Source: Pseudomonas sp. 10-1B (lineage in GTDB: Bacteria > Pseudomonadota > Gammaproteobacteria > Pseudomonadales > Pseudomonadaceae). From it: DNA of 64,000 nt. The position numbers and the translations under genes are program-made. Where the stretch lies: assembly GCF_000935045.1 (NCBI RefSeq), contig NZ_JYKS01000040.1, positions 78,747 to 142,746 of the forward strand, written 5' to 3'. The notes under the pieces were generated by a model. It was not told where the DNA came from and ran no database searches. It worked only from the letters and a program-made list of their open reading frames with translations. Shown in pieces: positions 49,305 to 57,633 of this stretch (positions are counted from its first letter, which is position 1; every line of letters begins with the position of its first letter).

Positions 49305-51550
49305 TCCGCCTGCGCACCGATGGCCTGTTGCGCCGCCTGCTGCTGTTCATCCTGCTATTCAGCCTGTGTTTCACCGTGCTGGCCAGTTCGGTACAGCTGT
49401 ATTTCGAATACCGCCGCGAGATGCGCGACATCGAGGCGCGCATGGCGTTGATCCGCGCCGGTTACCTGGCCAGCCTGGAGCGCAGCCTGTGGGACCTGGA
49501 CGAGGCGCAGCTGGATACGCAATTGCGTGGCCTGGTGGACTTTTCCGATGTGGCCCGGGTGCGTCTGCTCAGCGATGATTTCCAGTTGTTGCGTGGTGAG
49601 GCCGAACCCAAGGGGCCGCTGCGCATCGAGCGCTTTCCCCTCGATTATCAGCCGCCCTCGGGGCCACCACGGCACCTGGGCGAGCTGGAAGTCAGCATCG
49701 ACCTTGGCGCGGTGCACCGGCGGCTGTACGCCACCGGGCTGGCCAGCCTGCTGTGGATGGGAGTTTTCCTGTGTGGCCTGGCAGTCGCGTTGTCGGGGTT
49801 GTTCTACCGCCTGGTCACCCGCCATCTGCAAGTGATGGCCGAGTTCGCCCGCCGTATTGGTGCCGGACAGTGGCAAGAGCCGCTGCGTCTGGGCCGCCGC
49901 CGTTCGGCGCGCCCCGATGAGATCGACACCGTGGCCCATGCCCTGGACGACATGCGCCGCGCCATCCTCAGCGATATCGAACGCCGCGAGCGCGACCGCC
50001 TGGCCTTGCAGGACAAGCGTGACGAACTGCAGGCCATGGTCGAGCGGCGTACCGCCAGCCTGGCCCGGGCCAAGGACGAGGCCGAGGCCGCCAACCTGGC
50101 CAAGTCGCGCTTCCTGGCGACCATGAGCCATGAGCTACGCACGCCGCTCAACGGTATCCTGGGCATGGCCGAGCTGCTGCGCGGCGGGCGCCTGGAGGCG
50201 GCCGACCGCCAGCGTGTCGAAGCGTTGTACAAGGCCGGTGAGGGGTTGTTGGCGATTCTTAACGAAGTGCTGTATTTCGCCCGGCTCGAGGAGGGCGAGA
50301 GCCGCGCCGAGCTGGTCGGTTTCTCGCTGCGCCAGTTGTGCCTGGAAGTGCTGGCGCTGCTCGAACCCATGGCCATGGACAACGGCGACACCCTGCAGTT
50401 GGACATCGACGAGCAACTGGCCGGGTACCAGCACGGTGCCGAACAGTACCTGCGCCAGGTGTTGAGCAACCTCCTGGCCAATGCCATCAAATTCACCGAA
50501 CACGGCCAGGTCTGGCTCAAGGTGCAGGTGCTGGTCAGTGACGAGGCCTCGCAGCGCTTGCGGATATCGATCAGTGACAATGGCATCGGCATCGAGCCGG
50601 CCGTGCAGGCGAAGATCTTCGATCGCTTCGTCCAGGCCAGCGAGGCCGTGGCCCGCCGCTACGGCGGCACCGGCCTGGGCCTGGCAATCTGCAAGCACCT
50701 GGTGGAAAAGCTGGGTGGTTGCATTGGCCTGGACAGCGTGCAAGGGCAGGGCAGTTGCTTCTGGTTCGAACTCGACATGGCCCGTGGGCAGCAGCCTGCC
50801 AGTACCCCAAGCCAACCGGCCATGGCCTGCCTGGATATCCTGGTGGTCGAGGACGTGGCGCTGAACCGTGAGGTAGCGGGCGGGTTGCTGCTGCGCGATG
50901 GCCACCGGGTGAGCTTTGCCGAAGACGCAGGGCAAGCCTTGCAGGCCTGCGCACAGCGGCGTTTCGACCTGATCCTGCTGGACGTGCACCTGCCCGGCAT
51001 GAGTGGGGTGGAACTGTGCCGGCAGCTGCGTGCCATGCCCGGGCCGAACCGCGACAGCCGCATTCTGGCGCTGACGGCCGGTGTGCAGCCGGGGCAAGTG
51101 CCGGGTTACCTGGACGCCGGCATGCAGGGCGTGCTGGCCAAGCCATTGCGGCTGGACAACCTGCGCCAGGCGCTGGCCGAAGTGGCGCCCGGCGAGGTGG
51201 TTGGTGCTGGCACGGGCATGGATTGGGCGCTGCTGGACACCCACCGCTCCCTGTTGGGCGAGCAGAAGCTGCAGGGCCTACTGAAGGTATTGCGCCAGTC
51301 GCTGGAACAGCACGCCACGTCGCTGGCCGAAGCGCTGCCGGCCCAGGACTTTACCGAAGTGCTGCACCTGGCCCACCGCCTGGCCGGCAGTTGCGATTCG
51401 CTGGGTTTTTCTGGCCTGGCTGTGCTGTTGCGACGCCTTGAGGAGGCGGCCCGGCAGCACGACGCCCAGGCGTTGAAAGCGCTCGGCGAGCCGCTGGCAA
51501 GCCAGCTCGGCCAGGCCCGCGCAACCCTGGAACAGCTGATCCAGAGCTGA
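49301..51550 (+). CDS. aruS: Hybrid sensor histidine kinase AruS (TorS-like phosphorelay)
   Basis: A 749-residue membrane kinase: segment 1 (about 13-33), periplasmic domain (about 36-143), segment 2 (about 145-168), HAMP (about 170-225), HisKA with phospho-His277 in SHELRTPLNG, ATPase domain with Asn394, DNGIG (426-430) and GGTGLGL (455-461), receiver with Asp561 in LLDVHLPGMSG, and C-terminal Hpt with His692 in LAHRLAGSCDSLG. The full phosphorelay would end on AruR Asp53. It follows the solute-binding gene with a four-base overlap. The small periplasmic domain and the linked binding protein recall TorS/TorT. Confidence 0.86.
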   Translation: MIRLRTDGLLRRLLLFILLFSLCFTVLASSVQLYFEYRREMRDIEARMALIRAGYLASLERSLWDLDEAQLDTQLRGLVDFSDVARVRLLSDDFQLLRGEAEPKGPLRIERFPLDYQPPSGPPRHLGELEVSIDLGAVHRRLYATGLASLLWMGVFLCGLAVALSGLFYRLVTRHLQVMAEFARRIGAGQWQEPLRLGRRRSARPDEIDTVAHALDDMRRAILSDIERRERDRLALQDKRDELQAMVERRTASLARAKDEAEAANLAKSRFLATMSHELRTPLNGILGMAELLRGGRLEAADRQRVEALYKAGEGLLAILNEVLYFARLEEGESRAELVGFSLRQLCLEVLALLEPMAMDNGDTLQLDIDEQLAGYQHGAEQYLRQVLSNLLANAIKFTEHGQVWLKVQVLVSDEASQRLRISISDNGIGIEPAVQAKIFDRFVQASEAVARRYGGTGLGLAICKHLVEKLGGCIGLDSVQGQGSCFWFELDMARGQQPASTPSQPAMACLDILVVEDVALNREVAGGLLLRDGHRVSFAEDAGQALQACAQRRFDLILLDVHLPGMSGVELCRQLRAMPGPNRDSRILALTAGVQPGQVPGYLDAGMQGVLAKPLRLDNLRQALAEVAPGEVVGAGTGMDWALLDTHRSLLGEQKLQGLLKVLRQSLEQHATSLAEALPAQDFTEVLHLAHRLAGSCDSLGFSGLAVLLRRLEEAARQHDAQALKALGEPLASQLGQARATLEQLIQS

Positions 51551-51749
51551 CGTACAAAAAACTTACGACTTTTTACATCTTCGATCCGTTCGTACAACGG
51601 CACCTTACATCCGTTTCCAATAATCCATGGCAACCGTGTTGCACGCGGTCCATGAGGCTTATTGGAGACAAGAATAATGACATGCCGTAGCGCTCAGCCC
51701 CTCCTTCACAGCACACCGCGCGGCACCGGCCGCAAGGGCGAGGTGCGCC
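51551..51749. promoter_or_regulatory. Permease promoter region with repeated motifs
   Basis: Two CGTACAA copies (51551-51557 and 51591-51597) and TTAC-containing repeats (CTTACGACT at 51562, TTTACATCT at 51572, CTTACATCC at 51604) lie within 60 bases after the aruS stop. These could be AruR sites upstream of the permease and the structural operon. No perfect consensus can be claimed. Confidence 0.4.
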
Positions 51750-51757
51750 ATGACTGA
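51677..51757 (+). CDS. Possible 26-residue leader peptide upstream of the permease
   Basis: The frame ATG 51677 to TGA 51755-51757 encodes a basic 26-residue peptide beginning MTCRSAQPLLHSTPRG. GGAGA lies 9 bases upstream of its ATG. It ends 8 bases inside the permease gene, so termination could reinitiate at the permease ATG (51750). It contains four Arg codons, which would suit control by arginine supply. No homologue is known to me; it may be chance. Confidence 0.35.
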   Translation: MTCRSAQPLLHSTPRGTGRKGEVRHD

Positions 51758-53156
51758 CACTCACGAAAAGACCCAGCTCACCCGCGCCCTGAAAAGCCGG
51801 CATATCTTCATGCTGTCGTTGGGCGGGGTGATCGGCACCGGGCTGTTCATGGGCTCGGGCGTGACCATCAACCAGGGCGGGCCGGTGGGTGCGATCCTGG
51901 CCTACCTGGTGGCGGGCTTGCTGATGTACCTGGTAATGGTCTGCCTGGGTGAGCTGTCGGTGCAGATGCCGGTGTCCGGCTCGTTCCAGGCCCATGCCAC
52001 CAAGTTCATCGGCCCGGCCACCGGTTTCATGATCGGCTGGGTGTACTGGATGAGCTGGGCCACCACCGTGGGCCTGGAGTTCACCGCCGCTGGCATGTTG
52101 ATGACCCGCTGGTTCCCGGAGGTACCGATCTGGTACTGGTCGGCGCTGTTCGTGGTCGTGCTGTTCGGCCTCAACGCCCTGGCCACCCGCGCCTTCGGTG
52201 AGGCCGAGTACTGGTTCTCGGGCATCAAGGTGGCGACCATCCTCGGCTTCATCATCATCGGCCTGCTGGTGATCTTCGGCGCCATCCCGCTGAACAGCGG
52301 GGCGCCGGCACCGATGCTGGACAACCTGGTGGGCGAGTCGCTGTTCCCCCACGGCCTGTCGGCGGTGTTCGCGGTGATGATGACCGTGGTCTATGCCTTC
52401 CAGGGGTGCGAAATCATGGGGGTTGCCGCAGGCGAAACCGAACACCCGGAAAAGAGCATCCCGCGTGCCGTGCGCAACGTGGTGTTTCGCGTGCTGATCT
52501 TCTATGTGCTGGCAATTGCCGTGTTGTCGGCCATCGTGCCGTATGAGCAGGCCGGGCTGATGGAGAGCCCGTTCGTGCAGGTGTTCGACATGGTCGGCAT
52601 CCCCTATGCAGCAGACCTGATGAACTTCGTCATCCTCACCGCCATCCTCTCGGTGGGCAACTCCGGGCTGTATGCCTCCACGCGCATTCTCTGGGCCATG
52701 TCCAAGAGCGGCATGGCACCGAAAAGCCTGTCGCCGCTGAGCAAGCGTGGCGTGCCGTTGCGGGCGCTGAGCATCACCCTGTGCTTTGCCCTGATCTCGC
52801 TGATGACCAGCTTCATTGCCGCCGACACCCTGTTCATGGTGCTGATGGCGGTGAGCGGCATGTCCGGCACGGTGACCTGGATCGTCATCGCCCTGGCGCA
52901 GTATCGCTTCCGCAAGGCCTACCTGCGTGACGGCGGGCAGTTGCAGGACCTGAAGTACAAGGCACCGCTGTACCCACTGGTGCCGCTGCTGTGCATCACC
53001 CTGTGCAGCTCGCTGTTCGTGTTCCTGGCGCTGGATGAAACCCAGCGGCCGTCGCTGTACTGGGGCTTTGGCTTCATTGCCTTGTGCTATGCGGCGTACT
53101 ACGTAGTCAACCGCCGTCGGCAGGGGGCCTTCGAGCCGAGTGTGCCGGGGGTTTGA
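51750..53156 (+). CDS. Amino acid permease (APC family)
   Basis: A 468-residue, 12-segment amino-acid transporter of the AAT/APC group. HIFMLSLGGVIGTGLFMGSG (about 18-37) is the family's substrate-binding segment 1, followed by YLVAGLLMYLVMVCLGEL and TEHPEKSIPRAVRNVVFRVLIFY (about 230-252). The last 40 residues form a cytoplasmic tail. The P. aeruginosa gene in the same place (between aruS and the CoA genes) is a permease, so arginine or a basic amino acid is the likely cargo. The ATG follows GAGGTGCGCC, with GAGG 6 bases upstream. Confidence 0.85.
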   Translation: MTDTHEKTQLTRALKSRHIFMLSLGGVIGTGLFMGSGVTINQGGPVGAILAYLVAGLLMYLVMVCLGELSVQMPVSGSFQAHATKFIGPATGFMIGWVYWMSWATTVGLEFTAAGMLMTRWFPEVPIWYWSALFVVVLFGLNALATRAFGEAEYWFSGIKVATILGFIIIGLLVIFGAIPLNSGAPAPMLDNLVGESLFPHGLSAVFAVMMTVVYAFQGCEIMGVAAGETEHPEKSIPRAVRNVVFRVLIFYVLAIAVLSAIVPYEQAGLMESPFVQVFDMVGIPYAADLMNFVILTAILSVGNSGLYASTRILWAMSKSGMAPKSLSPLSKRGVPLRALSITLCFALISLMTSFIAADTLFMVLMAVSGMSGTVTWIVIALAQYRFRKAYLRDGGQLQDLKYKAPLYPLVPLLCITLCSSLFVFLALDETQRPSLYWGFGFIALCYAAYYVVNRRRQGAFEPSVPGV

Positions 53157-53200
53157 TTGCTGTATCGGTCTGAAGATTGCCGGGGCCGCTTTGCGACCCA

Positions 53201-53281
53201 TCGCGACGCAAGGCCGCTCCCACAGGTAACGCGCAGGCCACGAGGCTGCAAATGACCTGTGGGAGCGGCCTTGTGTCGCGA
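53201..53281. repeat. REP pair (inverted, imperfect)
   Basis: TCGCGACGCAAGGCCGCTCCCACAGGT (from 53201) is mirrored, with small differences, by the segment 53255-53281. The core is the CTTGTGTCGCGA subtype seen near 38500. It lies after the permease stop. Confidence 0.75.
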
Positions 53282-53380
53282 AAGGGGCGCAACGCGCCCC
53301 CAGCGATCTCCCAGTTGTACAAAGTTGTAACAGCCACCGCATCGCTCAGTTGAAATTCAACAAATAACTTCAATAAAAAC

Positions 53381-53396
53381 AATTGGTTAACCAATT
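53381..53396. promoter_or_regulatory. 16-base palindromic operator candidate
   Basis: AATTGGTTAACCAATT is a perfect palindrome 113 bases upstream of the enoyl-CoA hydratase gene. The GGT/ACC half-sites with a short spacer recall GntR-family operators, but no GntR gene is near. The cognate regulator is unknown. Confidence 0.5.
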
Positions 53397-53509
53397 AAGT
53401 CGACCTGTTACAACCCCGGATACCGGCAATTGCTGCCTTGTTGAACACTCGTTTAGTATCTCCCTCATCAAGCCCTCCCAAAACCATCACAACAACACCG
53501 AGGCCCCCC

Positions 53510-54304
53510 ATGACCACCCCGTCATCGTCACTGTTGAGCAAGGTCGAAGCCGGCGTTGCCTGGATCACCCTCAACCGCCCCGAGCAACGTAACGCGCTGG
53601 ACATCCCCACCCTCGAGCAGCTGCACGCTCTGTTGGAAGCCTGCAACAGCGACCCAGCTGTGCGCGTGGTGGTGCTGACCGGTAGCGGCCGCAGCTTCTG
53701 CGCCGGTGCCGACCTGGCCGAATGGGCCGCCGCCGAAGCCCAGGGCACCCTGGAAAGCTACGGCTGGACCGAAACCGCCCACGCCCTGATGTTGCGCCTG
53801 CACAGCCTCGCCAAACCCACCATCGCCGCCATCAACGGCACCGCCGTGGGCGCTGGCATGGACCTCAGCCTGTGCTGCGACCTGCGCATCGCCGCTGCCT
53901 CGGCGCGCTTCAAGGCCGGTTACACCAGCATGGGCTACAGCCCCGATGCCGGCGCCAGCTGGCACCTGCCGCGGCTGATCGGCAGCGAGCAGGCCAAGCG
54001 CCTGCTGTTCCTCGACGAGCTGTGGAGCGCCGAGCGCGCGCTGGCCGCCGGGCTGGTCAGCGAAGTTTGCGCGGACGAGCAGTTGCCCGCCGTTGCCGCC
54101 GAGCTGGCCGGGCGCCTGGCCAACGGCCCGACCTTCGCCTATGCGCAAACCAAGCAACTGCTGCGCGACGGCGCCCAGCGCACCCTGGGCGAACAGCTGG
54201 AAGCCGAGCGCCAGGCCGGCTTGCTGTGCGGGCGCAGCCAGGATGGCGCCGAAGCGCTGCAGGCCTCGATGGAGCGCCGCGCCCCCCGTTTCACCGGCCA
54301 GTAA
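53510..54304 (+). CDS. Enoyl-CoA hydratase/isomerase family protein
   Basis: A 264-residue crotonase-fold enzyme. ITLNRPEQRNALDIPTLEQL (about 19-38), VVLTGSGRSFCAGADLAEW (about 55-73) and AINGTAVGAGMDLSLCCDLRIAAASARF (about 107-134) are the family blocks, with the oxyanion-hole motifs intact. The Glu pair needed for hydration is not fully evident. It opens the arginine-region operon (hydratase, acyl-CoA dehydrogenase, acyl-CoA ligase, aruI), with CGAGG ahead of the ATG at 53510. The substrate may be a guanidino- or amino-acyl-CoA; inference only. Confidence 0.82.
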   Translation: MTTPSSSLLSKVEAGVAWITLNRPEQRNALDIPTLEQLHALLEACNSDPAVRVVVLTGSGRSFCAGADLAEWAAAEAQGTLESYGWTETAHALMLRLHSLAKPTIAAINGTAVGAGMDLSLCCDLRIAAASARFKAGYTSMGYSPDAGASWHLPRLIGSEQAKRLLFLDELWSAERALAAGLVSEVCADEQLPAVAAELAGRLANGPTFAYAQTKQLLRDGAQRTLGEQLEAERQAGLLCGRSQDGAEALQASMERRAPRFTGQ

Positions 54305-54337
54305 CCCGATAACCGACCCTCACCAGGACCTTCGCAG

Positions 54338-55498
54338 ATGAATTTCCAACTGACCCAAGAACAAGAAATGTTGGTGGAAGCGGTACGCAGCTTTGTCGCC
54401 AAGGAGCTGCTGCCCCACGAAGAAGCGGTGGACCGCGCCGATGCCGTATCGCCCGAGCTGGCCGCGCACATCCGCGGCAAGGCCATCGCCGCCGGGTTCT
54501 ATGCCTTCAACATGCCCGAGGAAGTCGGCGGTGGTGGCCTGGACTACCTGTCCCAGGCGCTGATCGAGCGTGAACTGTCCAAGGTGTCCTGGGCCCTGCA
54601 TGTGTTCGTCGCACGCCCGTCGAAAATCCTCATGGCCTGCAAGGGCGAGCAGATCGACGACTACCTGCTGCCCTGCGTGCAGGGCGAGAAAATCGATTGC
54701 TTCGCCCTCACCGAACCGGGAGCCGGCTCGGATGCCAATGCCATCAAGACCCGCGCCGTGCGCCAGGGCGATGACTTCGTCATCAACGGTAGCAAGCACT
54801 TCATCAGCCATGCCGGCCACGCCGACTTCGCCATCGTCTTCGCCGTCACCGACACCTACGAGCACAACGGCCGCAAGCGCAATGCGGTCACGGCCTTCCT
54901 TGTAGACCGTGGCACCCCTGGCATGACCATCCGCCGCGGGCCCAAGTGCGTGAGCAACCGTGGCTACCACACCTACGAGCTGTTCTTCGACGACTGCCGG
55001 GTACCGGCCAGCAAGGTACTGGGTGAGGTCGGCAAGGGCTGGGAAGTGGCCAATGCCTGGCTCACTGCCGGCCGGGTGATGGTCGCCGCCAACTGCGTGG
55101 GCCAGGCGCAACGTGCCCTGGACCTGTCGCTGCAATGGGCCGCCGACCGCAAGCAGTTTGGCCAGGCCATTGGCAGCTACCAGGGCGTGTCGTTCAAGCT
55201 GGCCGACATGGCCACGCAGATTCGCGCTGCGGAAATGCTCACCCTGCATACCGCCTGGAAGATGGACCAGGGCAGCATGACCGACGGTGAGGCCGGCATG
55301 GCCAAGCTGTTCGCCAGCGAGGTGCTGGGCAAGGTCGCCGACGAAGCCGTGCAGATCTTCGGTGGCATGGGCCTGATGGACGAAGGGCCGGTCGAGCGCA
55401 TCTGGCGCAACGCGCGCATCGAGCGGATCTGGGAGGGCACCTCGGAAATCCAGCGGCACATCATTGCTCGCGAACTGCTGCGCCCGCTGCTGCGCTGA
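54338..55498 (+). CDS. Acyl-CoA dehydrogenase
   Basis: A 386-residue flavoprotein of normal length. CFALTEPGAGSDANAIKTRA (about 125-144) and FVINGSKHFISHAGHADF in the middle domain bind FAD, and the C-terminus has IFGGMGLMDEGPVERIWRNARIERIWEGTSEIQRH with the catalytic Glu in WEGTSEI. This contrasts with the dehydrogenase at 24715, where that Glu is absent. It lies 33 bases after the hydratase and 17 before the ligase. It would desaturate an acyl-CoA made by the ligase; the acyl chain may derive from arginine. Confidence 0.88.
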   Translation: MNFQLTQEQEMLVEAVRSFVAKELLPHEEAVDRADAVSPELAAHIRGKAIAAGFYAFNMPEEVGGGGLDYLSQALIERELSKVSWALHVFVARPSKILMACKGEQIDDYLLPCVQGEKIDCFALTEPGAGSDANAIKTRAVRQGDDFVINGSKHFISHAGHADFAIVFAVTDTYEHNGRKRNAVTAFLVDRGTPGMTIRRGPKCVSNRGYHTYELFFDDCRVPASKVLGEVGKGWEVANAWLTAGRVMVAANCVGQAQRALDLSLQWAADRKQFGQAIGSYQGVSFKLADMATQIRAAEMLTLHTAWKMDQGSMTDGEAGMAKLFASEVLGKVADEAVQIFGGMGLMDEGPVERIWRNARIERIWEGTSEIQRHIIARELLRPLLR

Positions 55499-55515
55499 TT
55501 GCCAGGAGAACACCC

Positions 55516-57633
55516 ATGTCGCAATCGATTCGTGACAACCTCAAGCGCCTGCTGGCGCCCCGGCACCTGGCCTTCGTCGGCGGGCGCAGCATGGCGCGGG
55601 CACTCAAGCGCTGCGCCGAAGGTGGCTTTGCCGGCGAACTGTGGCTGGTCAACCCGCAGCATCAAAGCCTGGAAGGCATCCCCTGCGTGGCGCGGGTGGC
55701 TGACTTGCCCTATGCCCCGGATGCGGTGTTCATCGCCACCAACCGTGAGCTGACCTTGCAGTGCGTCGCCGAGTTGGCTGCGCGCGGCGCCGGTGGCGCC
55801 ATCTGCTATGCCTCGGGCTTTGCCGAGAGTGGCGAGGAGGGCCGTCAGCTGCAGCAGCGCCTGCTCGATGCCGCCGGCGACATGGCCTTGCTCGGCCCCA
55901 ACTGCTACGGCCTGCTCGACTACCTGCACGGTGCGGCCCTGTGGCCAGTGGCCCATGGCGGCCAGCAGGTGGAGAAGGGCGTGGCGATCCTCACCCAGAG
56001 CGGCAACTTCGCCTACAACCTGTCCATGAGTGACCGCTCGCTGCCGGTGGCCTACATGGCTTCGGTCGGCAACCAGGCGCAGCTGGGCGTGGCCGAGCTG
56101 ATGGACGTGCTGCTCGACGACCCAAGGGTGACGGCCATCGGCCTGCACCTGGAAGGCCTGAAGAACGTACCGGGCTTCGCCCGCGCCGCCTGCAAGGCGT
56201 TGCAGCAGGGCACGCCGATCATCGCGCTGAAGACCGGCGTGTCGCAGATCGGTGCCGAGCTGGCGCTCAGTCATACCAGCTCGCTGTCCGGTTCCGATGC
56301 CTTGTACGACAGCCTGTTCCAGCGCTTGGGGGTGATTCGTGTAAGTGGCCCGGTAAGCTTCGTCGAGACCCTCAAGGCCGCTGCCTGTGGGCGCTTGCCT
56401 GTGGATGGCGAGCTGCTCGCGCTGGCCTGTTCGGGCGGTGATGCTGGCCTGATTGCTGACTATGCCGAGCGCAACCAACTGAGCTTGCCGCAGCTCGAAC
56501 AAGGCCAGGTGGCGGCACTCGCCGAGGTGCTGCCGGCCTATGCCAACCTGGTCAACCCGCTGGACTTCACCACCGCCATCTGGGGCGATGAAGCGGCCCT
56601 GCAACGCATGCTCGACAGCACCCTGAGCGGGGCGGCCGACGCCGCCATGCTGGTGCTGGACTACCCGGCGGCGTTCACCGGAGAACGCAAGGAGTGCGAC
56701 CTGCTGCTGGCGCTGTACTGCGATGCGCTGGAACGCCACGGCAAGATCGGTTTCGTCACCTCGGCCTTCCCGGAGCTGTTGCCCGCCTGCGCGCGCGAGC
56801 GCTTGCATGCCCGTGGCATTGCCGCACTGCAGGGCGTCGAGGATGGCCTGGCGGCCTGGGGCCGCATCGTGGCTTACCAGCGCAAGCGCCAACAGCTGCT
56901 GGAGCGAGGCGAGGCTGCGCGGGTGCCGCTGTGCCCGCAGGCCCTCACTGGTGAGGGCCATTTGCTGGACGAGTGGCAATCCAAGCAAGCCCTGCGCGCT
57001 TTCGGTTTGCCGGTGCCGGCCGGGGTGCTGAGTACACCCGAGCGCGCCGTGGCAGACGCCGCCCGCGTCGGTTACCCGCTGGTACTGAAGGCGGTCAGCG
57101 CGCAGCTGCCGCACAAGACCGAAGCGGGGGCGGTGGCGTTGAACCTGCGCGATGCTGCCGCCCTTGAGGCCGCGCTAGTGCAGATGCGCCAGCGCATCGC
57201 CGCCTACGCCCCGCAGGTGGCATTCGACCAGGTACTGCTGGAACCCATGGCCGAGCCGCCGCTGGCGGAGCTGATCGTCGGCATCAAACGCGAGCACGAC
57301 TTCGCCCTGGCCCTGGTGATCGGCGCCGGTGGCGTGCTGGTGGAACTGCTCAAGGACAGCGTCAGCCTGTTGCTGCCCACCACCGATAGCGCCATCCGTG
57401 CCGCGCTGCTCGGCCTGCGCAGCGCCGGCCTGCTGCAAGGCTTCCGTGGCCGCCCGGCCGCCGACCTCGACGCGTTGGTGGCGGCCATCCGCGCGGTGGC
57501 CGACTACGCCTGCGAAAACGCCGGGCAGTTGCTGGAGCTGGATGTGAACCCATTGATGGTCGGTGCCCACGGCACCATTGCGGTCGACGCGTTGATCCGC
57601 CTCGGCCAGGCGCAAGGAGAACGACATGAATAA
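55516..57633 (+). CDS. Acyl-CoA synthetase (ADP/NDP-forming, fused subunits)
   Basis: A 705-residue enzyme of the ADP-forming acetyl-CoA ligase family with fused alpha and beta parts. The alpha part has a CoA-binding domain (about 8-130) and a flavodoxin-like ligase domain with phospho-His253 in LSHTSSLSGS; the beta part (about 480-700) is an ATP-grasp domain with VLKAVSAQLPHKTEAGAVALNL and ELDVNPLMV. It makes an acyl-CoA from acid, CoA and ATP. It overlaps aruI by 8 bases. Placement suggests activation of 4-guanidinobutyrate or a related acid. Confidence 0.87.
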   Translation: MSQSIRDNLKRLLAPRHLAFVGGRSMARALKRCAEGGFAGELWLVNPQHQSLEGIPCVARVADLPYAPDAVFIATNRELTLQCVAELAARGAGGAICYASGFAESGEEGRQLQQRLLDAAGDMALLGPNCYGLLDYLHGAALWPVAHGGQQVEKGVAILTQSGNFAYNLSMSDRSLPVAYMASVGNQAQLGVAELMDVLLDDPRVTAIGLHLEGLKNVPGFARAACKALQQGTPIIALKTGVSQIGAELALSHTSSLSGSDALYDSLFQRLGVIRVSGPVSFVETLKAAACGRLPVDGELLALACSGGDAGLIADYAERNQLSLPQLEQGQVAALAEVLPAYANLVNPLDFTTAIWGDEAALQRMLDSTLSGAADAAMLVLDYPAAFTGERKECDLLLALYCDALERHGKIGFVTSAFPELLPACARERLHARGIAALQGVEDGLAAWGRIVAYQRKRQQLLERGEAARVPLCPQALTGEGHLLDEWQSKQALRAFGLPVPAGVLSTPERAVADAARVGYPLVLKAVSAQLPHKTEAGAVALNLRDAAALEAALVQMRQRIAAYAPQVAFDQVLLEPMAEPPLAELIVGIKREHDFALALVIGAGGVLVELLKDSVSLLLPTTDSAIRAALLGLRSAGLLQGFRGRPAADLDALVAAIRAVADYACENAGQLLELDVNPLMVGAHGTIAVDALIRLGQAQGERHE

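Larger units (their letters stand above)
53157..53509. other. Intergenic region before the CoA/arginine operon
   Basis: The first 125 bases are REP sequence. The AT-rich stretch from about 53335 to 53420 carries a 16-base palindrome (53381-53396) and TTGAA-A-TTCAA (53350-53360). This is likely the promoter for the operon starting at 53510. No gene was found. Confidence 0.55.
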
